Assembly: GCA_017651065.1 (NCBI GenBank)
Contig: JAGCDP010000030.1
Coordinates: forward strand, 88,657 to 152,656
Length of the DNA: 64,000 nt
Direction of reading: 5' to 3'
Source of the DNA: Treponema sp.
GTDB taxonomy: Bacteria; Spirochaetota; Spirochaetia; Treponematales; Treponemataceae
Shown here piece by piece: positions 23,558-31,434 of the stretch (position 1 is the first letter of the stretch; every line of letters begins with the position of its first letter). Made by a program: the position numbers and the translations under genes. Below the pieces are notes generated by a model. The model was not told the DNA's origin. It ran no database searches and saw only the letters and a list, made by a program, of their open reading frames with translations.

Positions 23558-25688
23558 TGAAACACCTCATAACAATTGCATCTGCAAGAATTTCGCTTCG
23601 TTTTACTGTTCGTATTACAAGAGGAACTATAAGAGGAACAACAGCCTTTATGCGGGCAAGCTTTCCTTTTACTTTTCCAAGTCCCCCACGGATAATCTGA
23701 GTTTTAATAATATCTGCAGCTTCATCTACAAGAAGCGGAATAAAGCGGAAGATAAGTTCCATAATTAAAATGAGACTCTTGAATGGCAACAGTTTTTTAA
23801 GACCGTCAATCAAATCATACTCTGGAGTAGAAACAAAAAATGCACACACACATAAAAGCGAGGCATAAGTACGAAGGATTGAATTCAAACAGAACAAAAG
23901 CTTTGATGGAGTGATTGTTAAGAATCTCCAGGTTGTATAACGAACTTCATCCGGAAGAGCCGGTCTGAACACAAGCTGAAAAACTGCAAAGAAGCAAAGG
24001 AACGGCAGAAGCTTAAACACACTCTTTATTATTTTCTTAAAACTGAAATTTGCAAAAAGACAATAGATTATAGAAACAGCAACCATACAGCCGCATGCAA
24101 CAGTTTTCTTAAATACAAGCGACAAAACAAAAAGCACAAGGAATAATAAGATTCTTAAAAAGGCAGGAACCTTTTCAAGACGGCACTTTGTTTTCCATCC
24201 TGAACCGGAAAGGCCTGTGGAGAAGGATTTCAGGCCTTTTAAAAGAGAGGTTGAATCATATGGGCGGAGTGGTTCGACAAGCTCATCAACCCCGGACGTG
24301 GGCCCTTCGACAGGCTCAGGGACCGCAGAGGGCTGCACGTTGCCATTTTCAAGTTTAATTTCCCTATCTGCAAAGTCGGCTTCGTCCTGGTGATGGGTTG
24401 TAAATAAAACTGTTTTTCCTTCGTCGGCAAGAGAACGGAGCATTGTCATTACACGTGAACGCGAAATACCATCGAGCCCTGCAGTTGGTTCATCAAAAAA
24501 TACAATATCACGGTTCATGGCAAGAATACCGGCAATTGCAAGACGCCTTTGTTCACCGCCGCTAAGACCTGCAGACTGACGTTCCCCATACAAAGAAAAA
24601 GGAAGCCCTGCTTTGTCCATAGATTCTTTTACACGTTCAACAAGCGCATGTCCTTTTACACCATCGTTTCTTGGGCCAAAAGCAACATCATCAGAAGCAA
24701 AGGCTTCGAACAAAGCAGCCGCACAATTCTGCTGGGCAAGCACAGGCTTCTGATTACATAACACGCTGCCACCAGACGGCTCCAGAAGTCCTGCCCCAAG
24801 CTCAAGCAAGGTTGACTTACCTGCTCCTGAAGGTCCTGTCAAAGCTGAAAGAGTTCCTTTATATAAAGAAAAAGAAATATTGTTCAAAAGAAATGCATTC
24901 TCGTCATCATGCTTATTAGCATACGCAAAGCTTATATTATCAAAAGAAAACGAAACTTCCCTGCCGGACAAATCCTTTTTTTCGGCTTTCTTTAAAAGCT
25001 CCCCACGGATTTTCCTTACAAGCTCAGGCTTTTTAAAAAACTCAGCAGAAGTACCGTTGAAAAAAATGCGACCTTCTTCAAGACCTATTACATCACTGGC
25101 TTCTTTTACAGCATCAAGGTCATGAGTTATATGAATTATAGTACTTCCACGGCGATTAAAACTTCGTAAGATTTCATAAATGTTTTCGCGCGAAGAAGGA
25201 TCAAGCATTGCAGTTGCTTCATCCAGAATAAGAATATCTGGAGAAACAGCAAGCATTCCGGCAAAGGCAAGTTTTTGAGTCTGACCAAGTGACAGTGCAT
25301 TTGAAGGAGCCTCTGCCTTATGCAAAAGCTCTACAACAGAAAGACATTCAATTGTGCGTAATTCAACTTCATCGGGGGTGAGTTTTAGATTCTGCGGACC
25401 AAATGCTGTATCGCGATATACCTTGCCGCTTACAATCTGATCTTTTGGTGACTGAAAAACAAGGCCTATGCGTTTCCCTTGTTCAATTAAAATTTCACCT
25501 TCCTGATTTTCGATTAATCCGCAGATAAGCCGGCATAACGTACTTTTTCCACTACCGTTTGAACCAACAATGGCTGTATATGACGAAGGCTCCAGACAGA
25601 ACGATACTCTGTCCAGAGCCTTTTTAGAATCATAACTATATGAGAGATTATTGACTGTGATAACTGCTTTATCGCCGCTTTTTGTCAT
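23547..25688 (-). CDS. ECF-type transporter, two ATPases and EcfT fused in one chain
   Basis: 713 residues. Residues 1 to about 235: first ABC ATPase (Walker A VGSNGSGKST, signature LSLGQTQK, Walker B ILILDEATAM). About 243-450: second ATPase (GPSGAGKST, LSGGEQRR, IVFFDEPTAG). About 500-713: EcfT-like membrane part with five or so helices and a C-terminal ADAIVMRCF. In most bacteria EcfA, EcfA' and EcfT are three proteins. No substrate-binding EcfS is nearby, so this may serve several S units elsewhere; substrate (vitamin or metal) unknown. The linker at about 453-475 carries VPEPVEG and VDELVEP, translated from a dispersed repeat. Confidence 0.88.
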   Translation of the reverse strand: MTKSGDKAVITVNNLSYSYDSKKALDRVSFCLEPSSYTAIVGSNGSGKSTLCRLICGLIENQEGEILIEQGKRIGLVFQSPKDQIVSGKVYRDTAFGPQNLKLTPDEVELRTIECLSVVELLHKAEAPSNALSLGQTQKLAFAGMLAVSPDILILDEATAMLDPSSRENIYEILRSFNRRGSTIIHITHDLDAVKEASDVIGLEEGRIFFNGTSAEFFKKPELVRKIRGELLKKAEKKDLSGREVSFSFDNISFAYANKHDDENAFLLNNISFSLYKGTLSALTGPSGAGKSTLLELGAGLLEPSGGSVLCNQKPVLAQQNCAAALFEAFASDDVAFGPRNDGVKGHALVERVKESMDKAGLPFSLYGERQSAGLSGGEQRRLAIAGILAMNRDIVFFDEPTAGLDGISRSRVMTMLRSLADEGKTVLFTTHHQDEADFADREIKLENGNVQPSAVPEPVEGPTSGVDELVEPLRPYDSTSLLKGLKSFSTGLSGSGWKTKCRLEKVPAFLRILLFLVLFVLSLVFKKTVACGCMVAVSIIYCLFANFSFKKIIKSVFKLLPFLCFFAVFQLVFRPALPDEVRYTTWRFLTITPSKLLFCLNSILRTYASLLCVCAFFVSTPEYDLIDGLKKLLPFKSLILIMELIFRFIPLLVDEAADIIKTQIIRGGLGKVKGKLARIKAVVPLIVPLVIRTVKRSEILADAIVMRCFNGK
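24262..24334. repeat. Family B half-units inside the ECF transporter gene
   Basis: Two direct half-units, GGTTCGACAAGCTCATCAAC (from about 24270) and CCCTTCGACAGGCTCAGGGA (from about 24303), inserted in frame between the second ATPase and the EcfT domain. Confidence 0.8.
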
Positions 25689-25735
25689 ACCAACGAATGT
25701 CAGTATATCACATTCAATAAATTGTTTTCTAGTTA

Positions 25736-26560
25736 TTACTCAACAGTAATAAAGATTTTTACAGAGCCGTTAGCTTGAACTTCTTTATTAGTGCTTTCTG
25801 TAGAAGAAGATGAAATAGTAGCATTCATTGCATCCTGTTCAGAAGCTGAAGCAATAGAAGAAATTACCTTGTTAGTACGCTTTTTGTTTTCAACAAGAGG
25901 TTTAGATGCAACACCGCTTTCATCAATGTTTGAAGTCTGTCCGGCAGCAACAACAACTGCATTTTTTGGAGCATTATCTACAATGTCATCTGGAGCTGTT
26001 GTAGCAGTAGCTGGTCCCTGATCTTCGGCAGCTGGTTCTTCTGTTTCTGTATCGCTTGCTGCAGCTATTGCAGGAGGAATAAAATCGCTTGCCTTGTAAT
26101 AAGCAACAGCACCGGCATAAACCTGAGCCATTCCGTTTGCAAATACTGCAAAGTCTGTACCACGAACAGAAGCTACACCAACCGGAGTACGAGCTGTATA
26201 TTCAATTCGCTTTCCTTCTGTATGTGTTACCTTTGAACGAACGGCACCTGTATCTACTTTGATGCTTACAGTATCTTTTGCACCAGAAGACTGCAATGAT
26301 TCAAGTGTAACTCTTGAAAGAGCAGGAACAGCCATAACGGAGCCATTATAGTTAAGGCGGGCTTCCGACTGGAATCCGGTACTGATTGTTTCGGCTTCAT
26401 TTACAACATCACCTACTTTGAGTGCAACCCATTCGGTGCCACGGCTTACTTCAACCTTTCCCTTAACATAAGTAACCTTTGCGCTTGCAGCAAAAACTGA
26501 ACTACATGTGAATAATACTGCAAGAGCGGCAATAATCATTTTTGAAAAATGTCTTTTCAT
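25736..26560 (-). CDS. Exported FecR-domain protein
   Basis: 274 residues. Signal peptide (cleavage near SVFAAS, residue 25) followed by a FecR-like domain: VTYVKGKVEVSRGTEWVALK, VGDVVNEAETISTGFQSEA, and TPVGVASVRGTDFAV near residue 125. The rest is Ala/Thr/Glu-rich and low complexity. It is not next to a sigma factor; in spirochaetes such proteins are probably periplasmic and of unknown role. ATG 26560 follows GGAGGT. Third gene of the 28.2-25.7 kb group. Confidence 0.8.
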   Translation of the reverse strand: MKRHFSKMIIAALAVLFTCSSVFAASAKVTYVKGKVEVSRGTEWVALKVGDVVNEAETISTGFQSEARLNYNGSVMAVPALSRVTLESLQSSGAKDTVSIKVDTGAVRSKVTHTEGKRIEYTARTPVGVASVRGTDFAVFANGMAQVYAGAVAYYKASDFIPPAIAAASDTETEEPAAEDQGPATATTAPDDIVDNAPKNAVVVAAGQTSNIDESGVASKPLVENKKRTNKVISSIASASEQDAMNATISSSSTESTNKEVQANGSVKIFITVE

Positions 26561-26592
26561 AAGGAATACCTCCATTTATAGTTTGTCCTGCA

Positions 26593-27717
26593 TTAGAATG
26601 CAAGAGCAGCACTTAATTTAGCTTTAAAGTTATGAGAATTTGATCCTGTCAAATCAAATGTTGTATTTACAGTAAATCCAACCTGGAAATCTGTGAATAT
26701 ATTATACATTAAACTGAAATCCCACTGTGTTACAGAAATTCCATATTTAGAATCAATATATTCAAACGGAAGATTTCCACCTACATTAAAGTAAAGACTG
26801 TCTGTTGTATAAGTAAAGGCAGCCTTTGGTGTAATTTTTCCGGTAGCAAGCATAGAAGCAGGAGCAAGGCTTGAATAAGCTGTAAAAGGCCCCTGATCAT
26901 CTGCTGAACCAAAGTTTGCTCCAGCAGTTACTGTAATTGCTTTTGTAGGGAAGAACAGCAATGCAAATGAAGAATAATTCATTATATCTTTGAAATTAAC
27001 AAAACCAAATGAAGTAGCAACATTATAGAATACAGAGTTTGTTATAGGACCAGAAAGCAAAAGGTCTGCATAACATCTGCTGTTTTCACTTACAGTCAAG
27101 TCTGCAATATAGTATGCGTCAAGTTCGAGTGACTGGTTTGCAAACAAAGATGGGAATTCAAAAGTAACTCCAAGAGGAAGATATGGCTCTGCAAGGTCAT
27201 AAATCTTTGCCTCTGGTTTTGGAGAACATCCGGCCATTGGAACATTAAGTGAATTAAGAAGTCCTGTGTATCCAAGGAAGAATCCAAGGTTTACGGCAGG
27301 AAGTGAATACTTAACAGAAGCGCCGTCTATAGTCTGTGAAAGAACTGCTGCTGTTGAATCTACATAATAGAAACGACCGGCATTAAGTGAAAGAAGTCCT
27401 GAACCAAGCTCTACATCACCTGCAACCTTAAGAAGAGGAACATCGGCAATCTGCTCAAAAACAGGAGAATCACCTTTTGGGAATGTAAGCTTAAACTTAT
27501 AAAGTGCTTCACCAGAAAAATAGAAACCTGAATCGGCAAGTGGTGATTTTAACCACAACGAAAGTCCGTTTGCCTGTGATATTTCAAGATCATTATAGTC
27601 AGGTCCGTTGATTCCGGCACCTGTATCATTAAAGAATAATCCGCCCCATTCAACAGCTGTAAGAGGTGCGGCCATAAGACAAAATACTGTACAAATTGAA
27701 ACAATAAGCTTTTTCAT
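26593..27717 (-). CDS. Outer-membrane beta-barrel protein
   Basis: 374 residues with a signal peptide (cut after LTAV, about residue 23). The body alternates hydrophobic and polar residues, with many aromatic girdle residues, and ends in a C-terminal phenylalanine (LSAALAF), the usual mark of an outer-membrane barrel. Specific function unknown. ATG 27717 preferred over GTG 27720. Located 10 nt after the 159-residue exported protein, and 32 nt before the FecR gene. Confidence 0.7.
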   Translation of the reverse strand: MKKLIVSICTVFCLMAAPLTAVEWGGLFFNDTGAGINGPDYNDLEISQANGLSLWLKSPLADSGFYFSGEALYKFKLTFPKGDSPVFEQIADVPLLKVAGDVELGSGLLSLNAGRFYYVDSTAAVLSQTIDGASVKYSLPAVNLGFFLGYTGLLNSLNVPMAGCSPKPEAKIYDLAEPYLPLGVTFEFPSLFANQSLELDAYYIADLTVSENSRCYADLLLSGPITNSVFYNVATSFGFVNFKDIMNYSSFALLFFPTKAITVTAGANFGSADDQGPFTAYSSLAPASMLATGKITPKAAFTYTTDSLYFNVGGNLPFEYIDSKYGISVTQWDFSLMYNIFTDFQVGFTVNTTFDLTGSNSHNFKAKLSAALAF

Positions 27718-27727
27718 CACTACACCC

Positions 27728-28207
27728 CTACTCTTCTATTTCCATATCCATAGATTCATCTGTGCCATACACCATCATACAGGCAGTAAGAATATTAAGG
27801 GCTTCTCGTCCAGAAACATAAGCGTTAGGATCTGCTTTTTCAGAAATAACGCCGTCGCTCTTAAACTTCTTAAAAGCATAACGAGGAGAACCTTTTGTAA
27901 GTCTGAACATCAGACCGCCTTTCATTTCAGGCCAGATCTGAGTATAGATAAATGCAAGGTTTGCCATATAAACTGAATCATAAGCACCAACATCTTCCGG
28001 AATCTGTCCTTTTTCAAGAAGAACATTTACGGCGTCTTCATAAGAAGCATCATCAGCAATCAAACCCTGATGAATTGCAGAAAGGTAGCATACCTGTCCG
28101 TAGGTTGCCTGTTCTGCACCAAGAATCTCTGTAATTACATCGGCAGACTGTGCAAATGCAAAGCTTCCGATAAACAAAATAAATAAAGCTGAAATAATTC
28201 GTTTCAT
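27728..28207 (-). CDS. Exported protein of unknown function, 159 residues
   Basis: Signal peptide (MKRIISALFILFIGSFAFAQ) then a helical domain with TYGQVCYLSAIHQGLI and EALNILTACMMVYG. I do not recognise the family. First gene of the group with the barrel and FecR proteins. It lacks a ribosome-binding site, and ATG 28207 is 7 nt after a good -10. Confidence 0.7.
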   Translation of the reverse strand: MKRIISALFILFIGSFAFAQSADVITEILGAEQATYGQVCYLSAIHQGLIADDASYEDAVNVLLEKGQIPEDVGAYDSVYMANLAFIYTQIWPEMKGGLMFRLTKGSPRYAFKKFKSDGVISEKADPNAYVSGREALNILTACMMVYGTDESMDMEIEE

Positions 28208-28214
28208 AAAGAAT

Positions 28215-28243
28215 ATTTTACAACACATTAAGAATGTTGTCTA
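28215..28243 (-). promoter_or_regulatory. Promoter of the exported-protein/barrel/FecR group
   Basis: TAGACA (28238-28243), 17-nt spacer, TAAAAT (28215-28220), 7 nt to ATG 28207 on the minus strand. Leaderless candidate. Confidence 0.55.
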
Positions 28244-28294
28244 TAAAAAGTTGAGAAGTGAAAAAAGAAATATAATATAGAAGAATTACAAAAA

Positions 28295-29332
28295 TCAGTT
28301 AAGAACTGACAAAGGATTGATTGTGTTACCGTTCTTGTAAACAGTAAAATGCAGGTGTGGACCAGTACTAAGACCAGTGCTTCCTACATAACCAATTACA
28401 GTTGATTGTGCATATACAAAATTACCCTTTGCACAGGCAACCTTACTCATATGTGCATAAAGTGTTTTATAACCTGAATGATGTGTAACAATTACATAGT
28501 TTCCATAAGTTGCGTTATAACCTACTGTTGTAACTTTACCGTCCATAGCAGGATAGATTGGAGTTCCCTGAGCAACAGCCATATCAATTCCACCATGGAA
28601 AGAACGTGTTCCCGGATTAAATGGAGAATCACGCCAGCCATAATTAGAAGAAAGCCAGTAGCGTGCTTTAAGAGGTCTTTTGAATAAATCGCCGTTAATT
28701 TCCTGACGAGTCATCCAGTCAAGTTCAGCATCTGGTACAAAAAGTGAATAACCTGCTTTAAGTTCTGTTGTAGGTGTAAGATAATTTACAAGCGCACACT
28801 TTTCTGCTTCAACTTCGTATTTTTCGGCAATAGTTTCTATTGTTTCACCGTCTTTTTTAACTGTATAAAGGATTCCTGGCATTGAAGGAATTTTCAAATA
28901 CTGATTAGGCTGAATTAATCGTGACTGACGGATATTATTTACACTTATGATTGTATCCTGAGTAATTCCAAAGGCATCGGCAATAAAACCAATCATGTCT
29001 CCGGCTTTTACACGATATGTCTGATATGTTAAAACTGCAGGCTCATTTGCTACATCGGTTGCAGGTTCAGGAGTTTTTGTTTCTTCAAGAAGACTGCTTA
29101 AGGTTTTAAAATCGTCGTCGGCTGCAACTGGAACGGCTGCTGTTTCAAGACCACCCACGGCCTTATGAGAATCGATTGTATGAAGAATGCCTATACAGGT
29201 TGACGCAAAAATTACGCCAAAACTGAAGAAGATAATAGAGGAGCTGACAATTCTTGAGACACGAGTTTTAAACACCATATTAAATTTACTTTCAAGTTTT
29301 TTGATTATAGCACATTCTTCAATTTTTTTCAT
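28295..29332 (-). CDS. LysM-M23 peptidoglycan endopeptidase
   Basis: 345 residues. One membrane helix near 30-50 anchors it. Two LysM-type modules follow (TYRVKAGDMIGFIADAFGI, about 104-150; YTVKKDGETIETIAEKYEV, about 155-202). The C-terminal M23 domain has FHGGIDMA (zinc His and Asp, about 244-251) and GPHLHF (about 325). The enzyme cuts or remodels peptide bridges in the periplasmic wall, or regulates such enzymes. The start overlaps the rlmE stop as ATGA, so the genes are coupled. Confidence 0.92.
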   Translation of the reverse strand: MKKIEECAIIKKLESKFNMVFKTRVSRIVSSSIIFFSFGVIFASTCIGILHTIDSHKAVGGLETAAVPVAADDDFKTLSSLLEETKTPEPATDVANEPAVLTYQTYRVKAGDMIGFIADAFGITQDTIISVNNIRQSRLIQPNQYLKIPSMPGILYTVKKDGETIETIAEKYEVEAEKCALVNYLTPTTELKAGYSLFVPDAELDWMTRQEINGDLFKRPLKARYWLSSNYGWRDSPFNPGTRSFHGGIDMAVAQGTPIYPAMDGKVTTVGYNATYGNYVIVTHHSGYKTLYAHMSKVACAKGNFVYAQSTVIGYVGSTGLSTGPHLHFTVYKNGNTINPLSVLN

Positions 29333-29924
29333 CTTTTATTTACTCCAATCAGATAAGTTTCAAAAGATTCGGCACGGCAGGCTTCGGGCTTAAAACCTTT
29401 GGCTGTCGTGAATATTTCTCTCATAGATTTAAGGATTTTCTGCTGATCTCCGTTCTGGAAGATTTTTACAGCAAAATTTCCGCCTTGTTTTAGCATAGTC
29501 TGGGCATACCATACAGCCATTTCTACAAGCTGTTCTGAACGGGCTGTGTCTACGGTACGGTTTCCTGTTGTTTTTGGAGCTGCGTCGCATACAACAAGAT
29601 CATAAGGACCGTTCTGTTTAATTTGTGTACGGATTTCAGGTGCGTTCAAGTCGCCCTGAATAAAAACAAGGTTATCGCCTTTTACAGATTTTGCCAGAGG
29701 ATTTAAGTCGCATGAAACTACTTTGCCGGTGCCTTCCATTGTGCGTAAAAGGAACGTAGTCCAGCTGCCCGGGGCCGAACCTAAGTCGAGTACTGTGTAG
29801 TTTTTCTTAATCATGCCGAATTTTTCGTCGATTTCCTTGAGCTTGTACACTGAACGCGCAGGATACCCTTCGGAAAACGCCTTTGAGACCAAAAATCTGG
29901 CTTTTCATAGCTGTTTGCAGGCAT
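29329..29924 (-). CDS. rlmE: 23S rRNA 2'-O-methyltransferase RlmE (FtsJ), apparent frameshift at the N-terminus
   Basis: Methylates U2552 of 23S rRNA. The SAM motif VLDLGSAPGSWTTFLL and the KDKE catalytic residues (including VVCDAAPKTTG and FAVKIFQNGD) are intact. The single frame starts only at a TTG (29892) with no ribosome-binding site. Upstream, in another frame, ATG 29924 opens MPANSYEKPDFWSQ, the part that precedes KAFSEGYPARSVYKL in family members. The frames join at AAA 29882-29884: one extra A (CAAAAGG in place of CAAAGG) would restore a full 199-residue protein. So this is either a sequence error, a real lesion, or a shift at translation. Confidence 0.85.
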
Positions 29925-29976
29925 ATACCTACATAATCGGTAAATTTTTGAAAATAATTAGGGATTTTATAAGGTG

Positions 29977-30040
29977 CCCTTCGACAAGCTCAGGGACCAC
30001 AAATAATCGAAATTTCGGGGTCCCTGAGCTTGTCGAAGGG
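29977..30040. terminator. Family B full palindrome, likely terminator of rlmM
   Basis: CCCTTCGACAAGCTCAGGGA at 29977 and TCCCTGAGCTTGTCGAAGGG ending at 30040; a 22-bp perfect stem with a 20-nt loop. It starts 4 nt past the rlmM stop codon. Confidence 0.7.
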
Positions 30041-30043
30041 GGC

Positions 30044-31027
30044 TTACAGTATTATCGTTAACTCATGCTTATTATAATTAAGATGCATGATGCGAGAACC
30101 GGGGATTTCTTCGAACTTTTTAATAAGTTCCCAGTCAATGGCGCCCTGCATTTTTATGGTGCAGATCATGTTGCGGGTAAGGCCTGAATCGAGCCAGACG
30201 TGAATCCATTCAAGGAGGCGTTCGGGGTAACAGATTACGTCGGAGAAAACCCAGTCTACGGGTCCTACTTCTTCAGGCGGGATTGTAAAAGCGTCGTGGG
30301 CTCTAAAGGTCACCAGAGGATTATTCATAAGCTGGGGAGCCAATTCTGCACGGTCAACGGCATAAACCTGAGCGCCAAGGCCTGCAAGTACCCAGGTCCA
30401 GCCACCGGGACAGGCTCCTGCTTCAAAGCATTTCTGTCCTTCTTTAGGCAAACCGCAGCCAAGATAAAAATCTGCAAGAGTAAGGCTTTCCTGTATTTTT
30501 AAGTAGGCCCTGCTCGGAGGATTTTCGTGGTCTTCTATAAAACGCATTGTTCCTGCAGGAAGCGGTGAAGTTGTTGCGGCAGAAGCAATAAGAGTGTGTT
30601 CATCAAGCAGTGTATAAAGTCCCATAGGTGAATCAGGAATTTTAAAAGGAAACTTTCTGTCTTTGAGATTTATATAAGGAAGCTTTTCCTGAATAAGCTG
30701 GGCACGCCTGAAGCATGTATACTGATAAGGTGCCCAGTTGCGCTGGATTTCTTTTAAGGCTACAGCTGCTTCGCCGATTGAATCAAACTTTAAGATAAAA
30801 GGTTCTGTCATGCAGGTACGCGCCCAGTATGGAAACTTGCCTCCGGAGGTCTGCAAAAAATCGGCCTTATTTGACAAGTACAGAAGGTCTCCATAGAAGT
30901 TGGATTGCCACGCTTCGCTCGCAATGACGGAAACATTAAATCTATCCTTTAATTCACTAACGAGAAAATCCTTTTGTTCTGGGAAAGCCAGGAATCCTAT
31001 TCCATCGAGTTTTTTAATTGAAGTCAT
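30044..31027 (-). CDS. RlmM-like 23S rRNA ribose methyltransferase
   Basis: 327 residues. The C-terminal half is an FtsJ-type methyltransferase: FEAGACPGGWTWVLAGLGA (SAM loop), DWVFSDV, CTIKMQGA and a closing KHELTIIL, matching the order in E. coli RlmM, which methylates C2498. The N-terminal half is a weak THUMP-like region. Residues about 34-42 read VIASEAWQS, which is a translated family A repeat (30902-30928). It may be cotranscribed with the PilZ gene upstream (11 nt apart). Confidence 0.8.
   Translation of the reverse strand: MTSIKKLDGIGFLAFPEQKDFLVSELKDRFNVSVIASEAWQSNFYGDLLYLSNKADFLQTSGGKFPYWARTCMTEPFILKFDSIGEAAVALKEIQRNWAPYQYTCFRRAQLIQEKLPYINLKDRKFPFKIPDSPMGLYTLLDEHTLIASAATTSPLPAGTMRFIEDHENPPSRAYLKIQESLTLADFYLGCGLPKEGQKCFEAGACPGGWTWVLAGLGAQVYAVDRAELAPQLMNNPLVTFRAHDAFTIPPEEVGPVDWVFSDVICYPERLLEWIHVWLDSGLTRNMICTIKMQGAIDWELIKKFEEIPGSRIMHLNYNKHELTIIL
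30902..30928. repeat. Family A palindrome inside the rlmM-like gene
   Basis: GGATTGCCACGC, TTCG, CTCGCAATGAC on the plus strand; on the coding strand it adds the in-frame peptide VIASEAWQS. Confidence 0.85.
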
Positions 31028-31038
31028 AGAAAAACTGT

Positions 31039-31398
31039 TTAAAGCACGTCAGGAAGTTCGTCGTCGTCGCCCATTTCCTGAAGATATGAAATAAATTCGC
31101 GGAGTCTTGCATCATCCGGCGAATAAAGAATTTGAAATCCTATTTGAGTTGAACCCTGATTTTCGGTTACCCACATTGGTTTACACATAAGCTGCAACGG
31201 AGTATCTTCTACGGAACGGCTCAGGGTTATTTTGATCATGTACTCTGTTTCCAAATCGACAACTACAGAAACTGGAAAATGAATTTTGCAGCCCGTATAA
31301 CTGATATTGTCGAGAATACCCGGCAATGCGCAGATTTCGGGAGCAACAACGCGACCAATTTCGGAATACCTGTGATTCAGTCTGTTTTCTTGATCCAT
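31039..31398 (-). CDS. PilZ-domain c-di-GMP receptor
   Basis: 119 residues, a single PilZ domain. The c-di-GMP ligands are present: an arginine-rich start (RLNHRYSE, residues 6-13) and DNISYTGCKI (about 30-39; D/NxSxxG). It probably acts by binding a partner in motility or surface control. Gene first in a transcript with rlmM. The promoter overlaps the last codons of the giant surface-protein gene. Confidence 0.85.
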   Translation of the reverse strand: MDQENRLNHRYSEIGRVVAPEICALPGILDNISYTGCKIHFPVSVVVDLETEYMIKITLSRSVEDTPLQLMCKPMWVTENQGSTQIGFQILYSPDDARLREFISYLQEMGDDDELPDVL

Positions 31399-31405
31399 AC
31401 CTTAT

Positions 31406-31434
31406 AGTATAGATGCATTTTGGTTATTTTACAA
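31406..31434 (-). promoter_or_regulatory. PilZ gene promoter within the end of the giant gene
   Basis: TTGTAA (31429-31434), 17-nt spacer, TATACT (31406-31411), 7 nt to ATG 31398 on the minus strand. Leaderless candidate. Confidence 0.5.
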
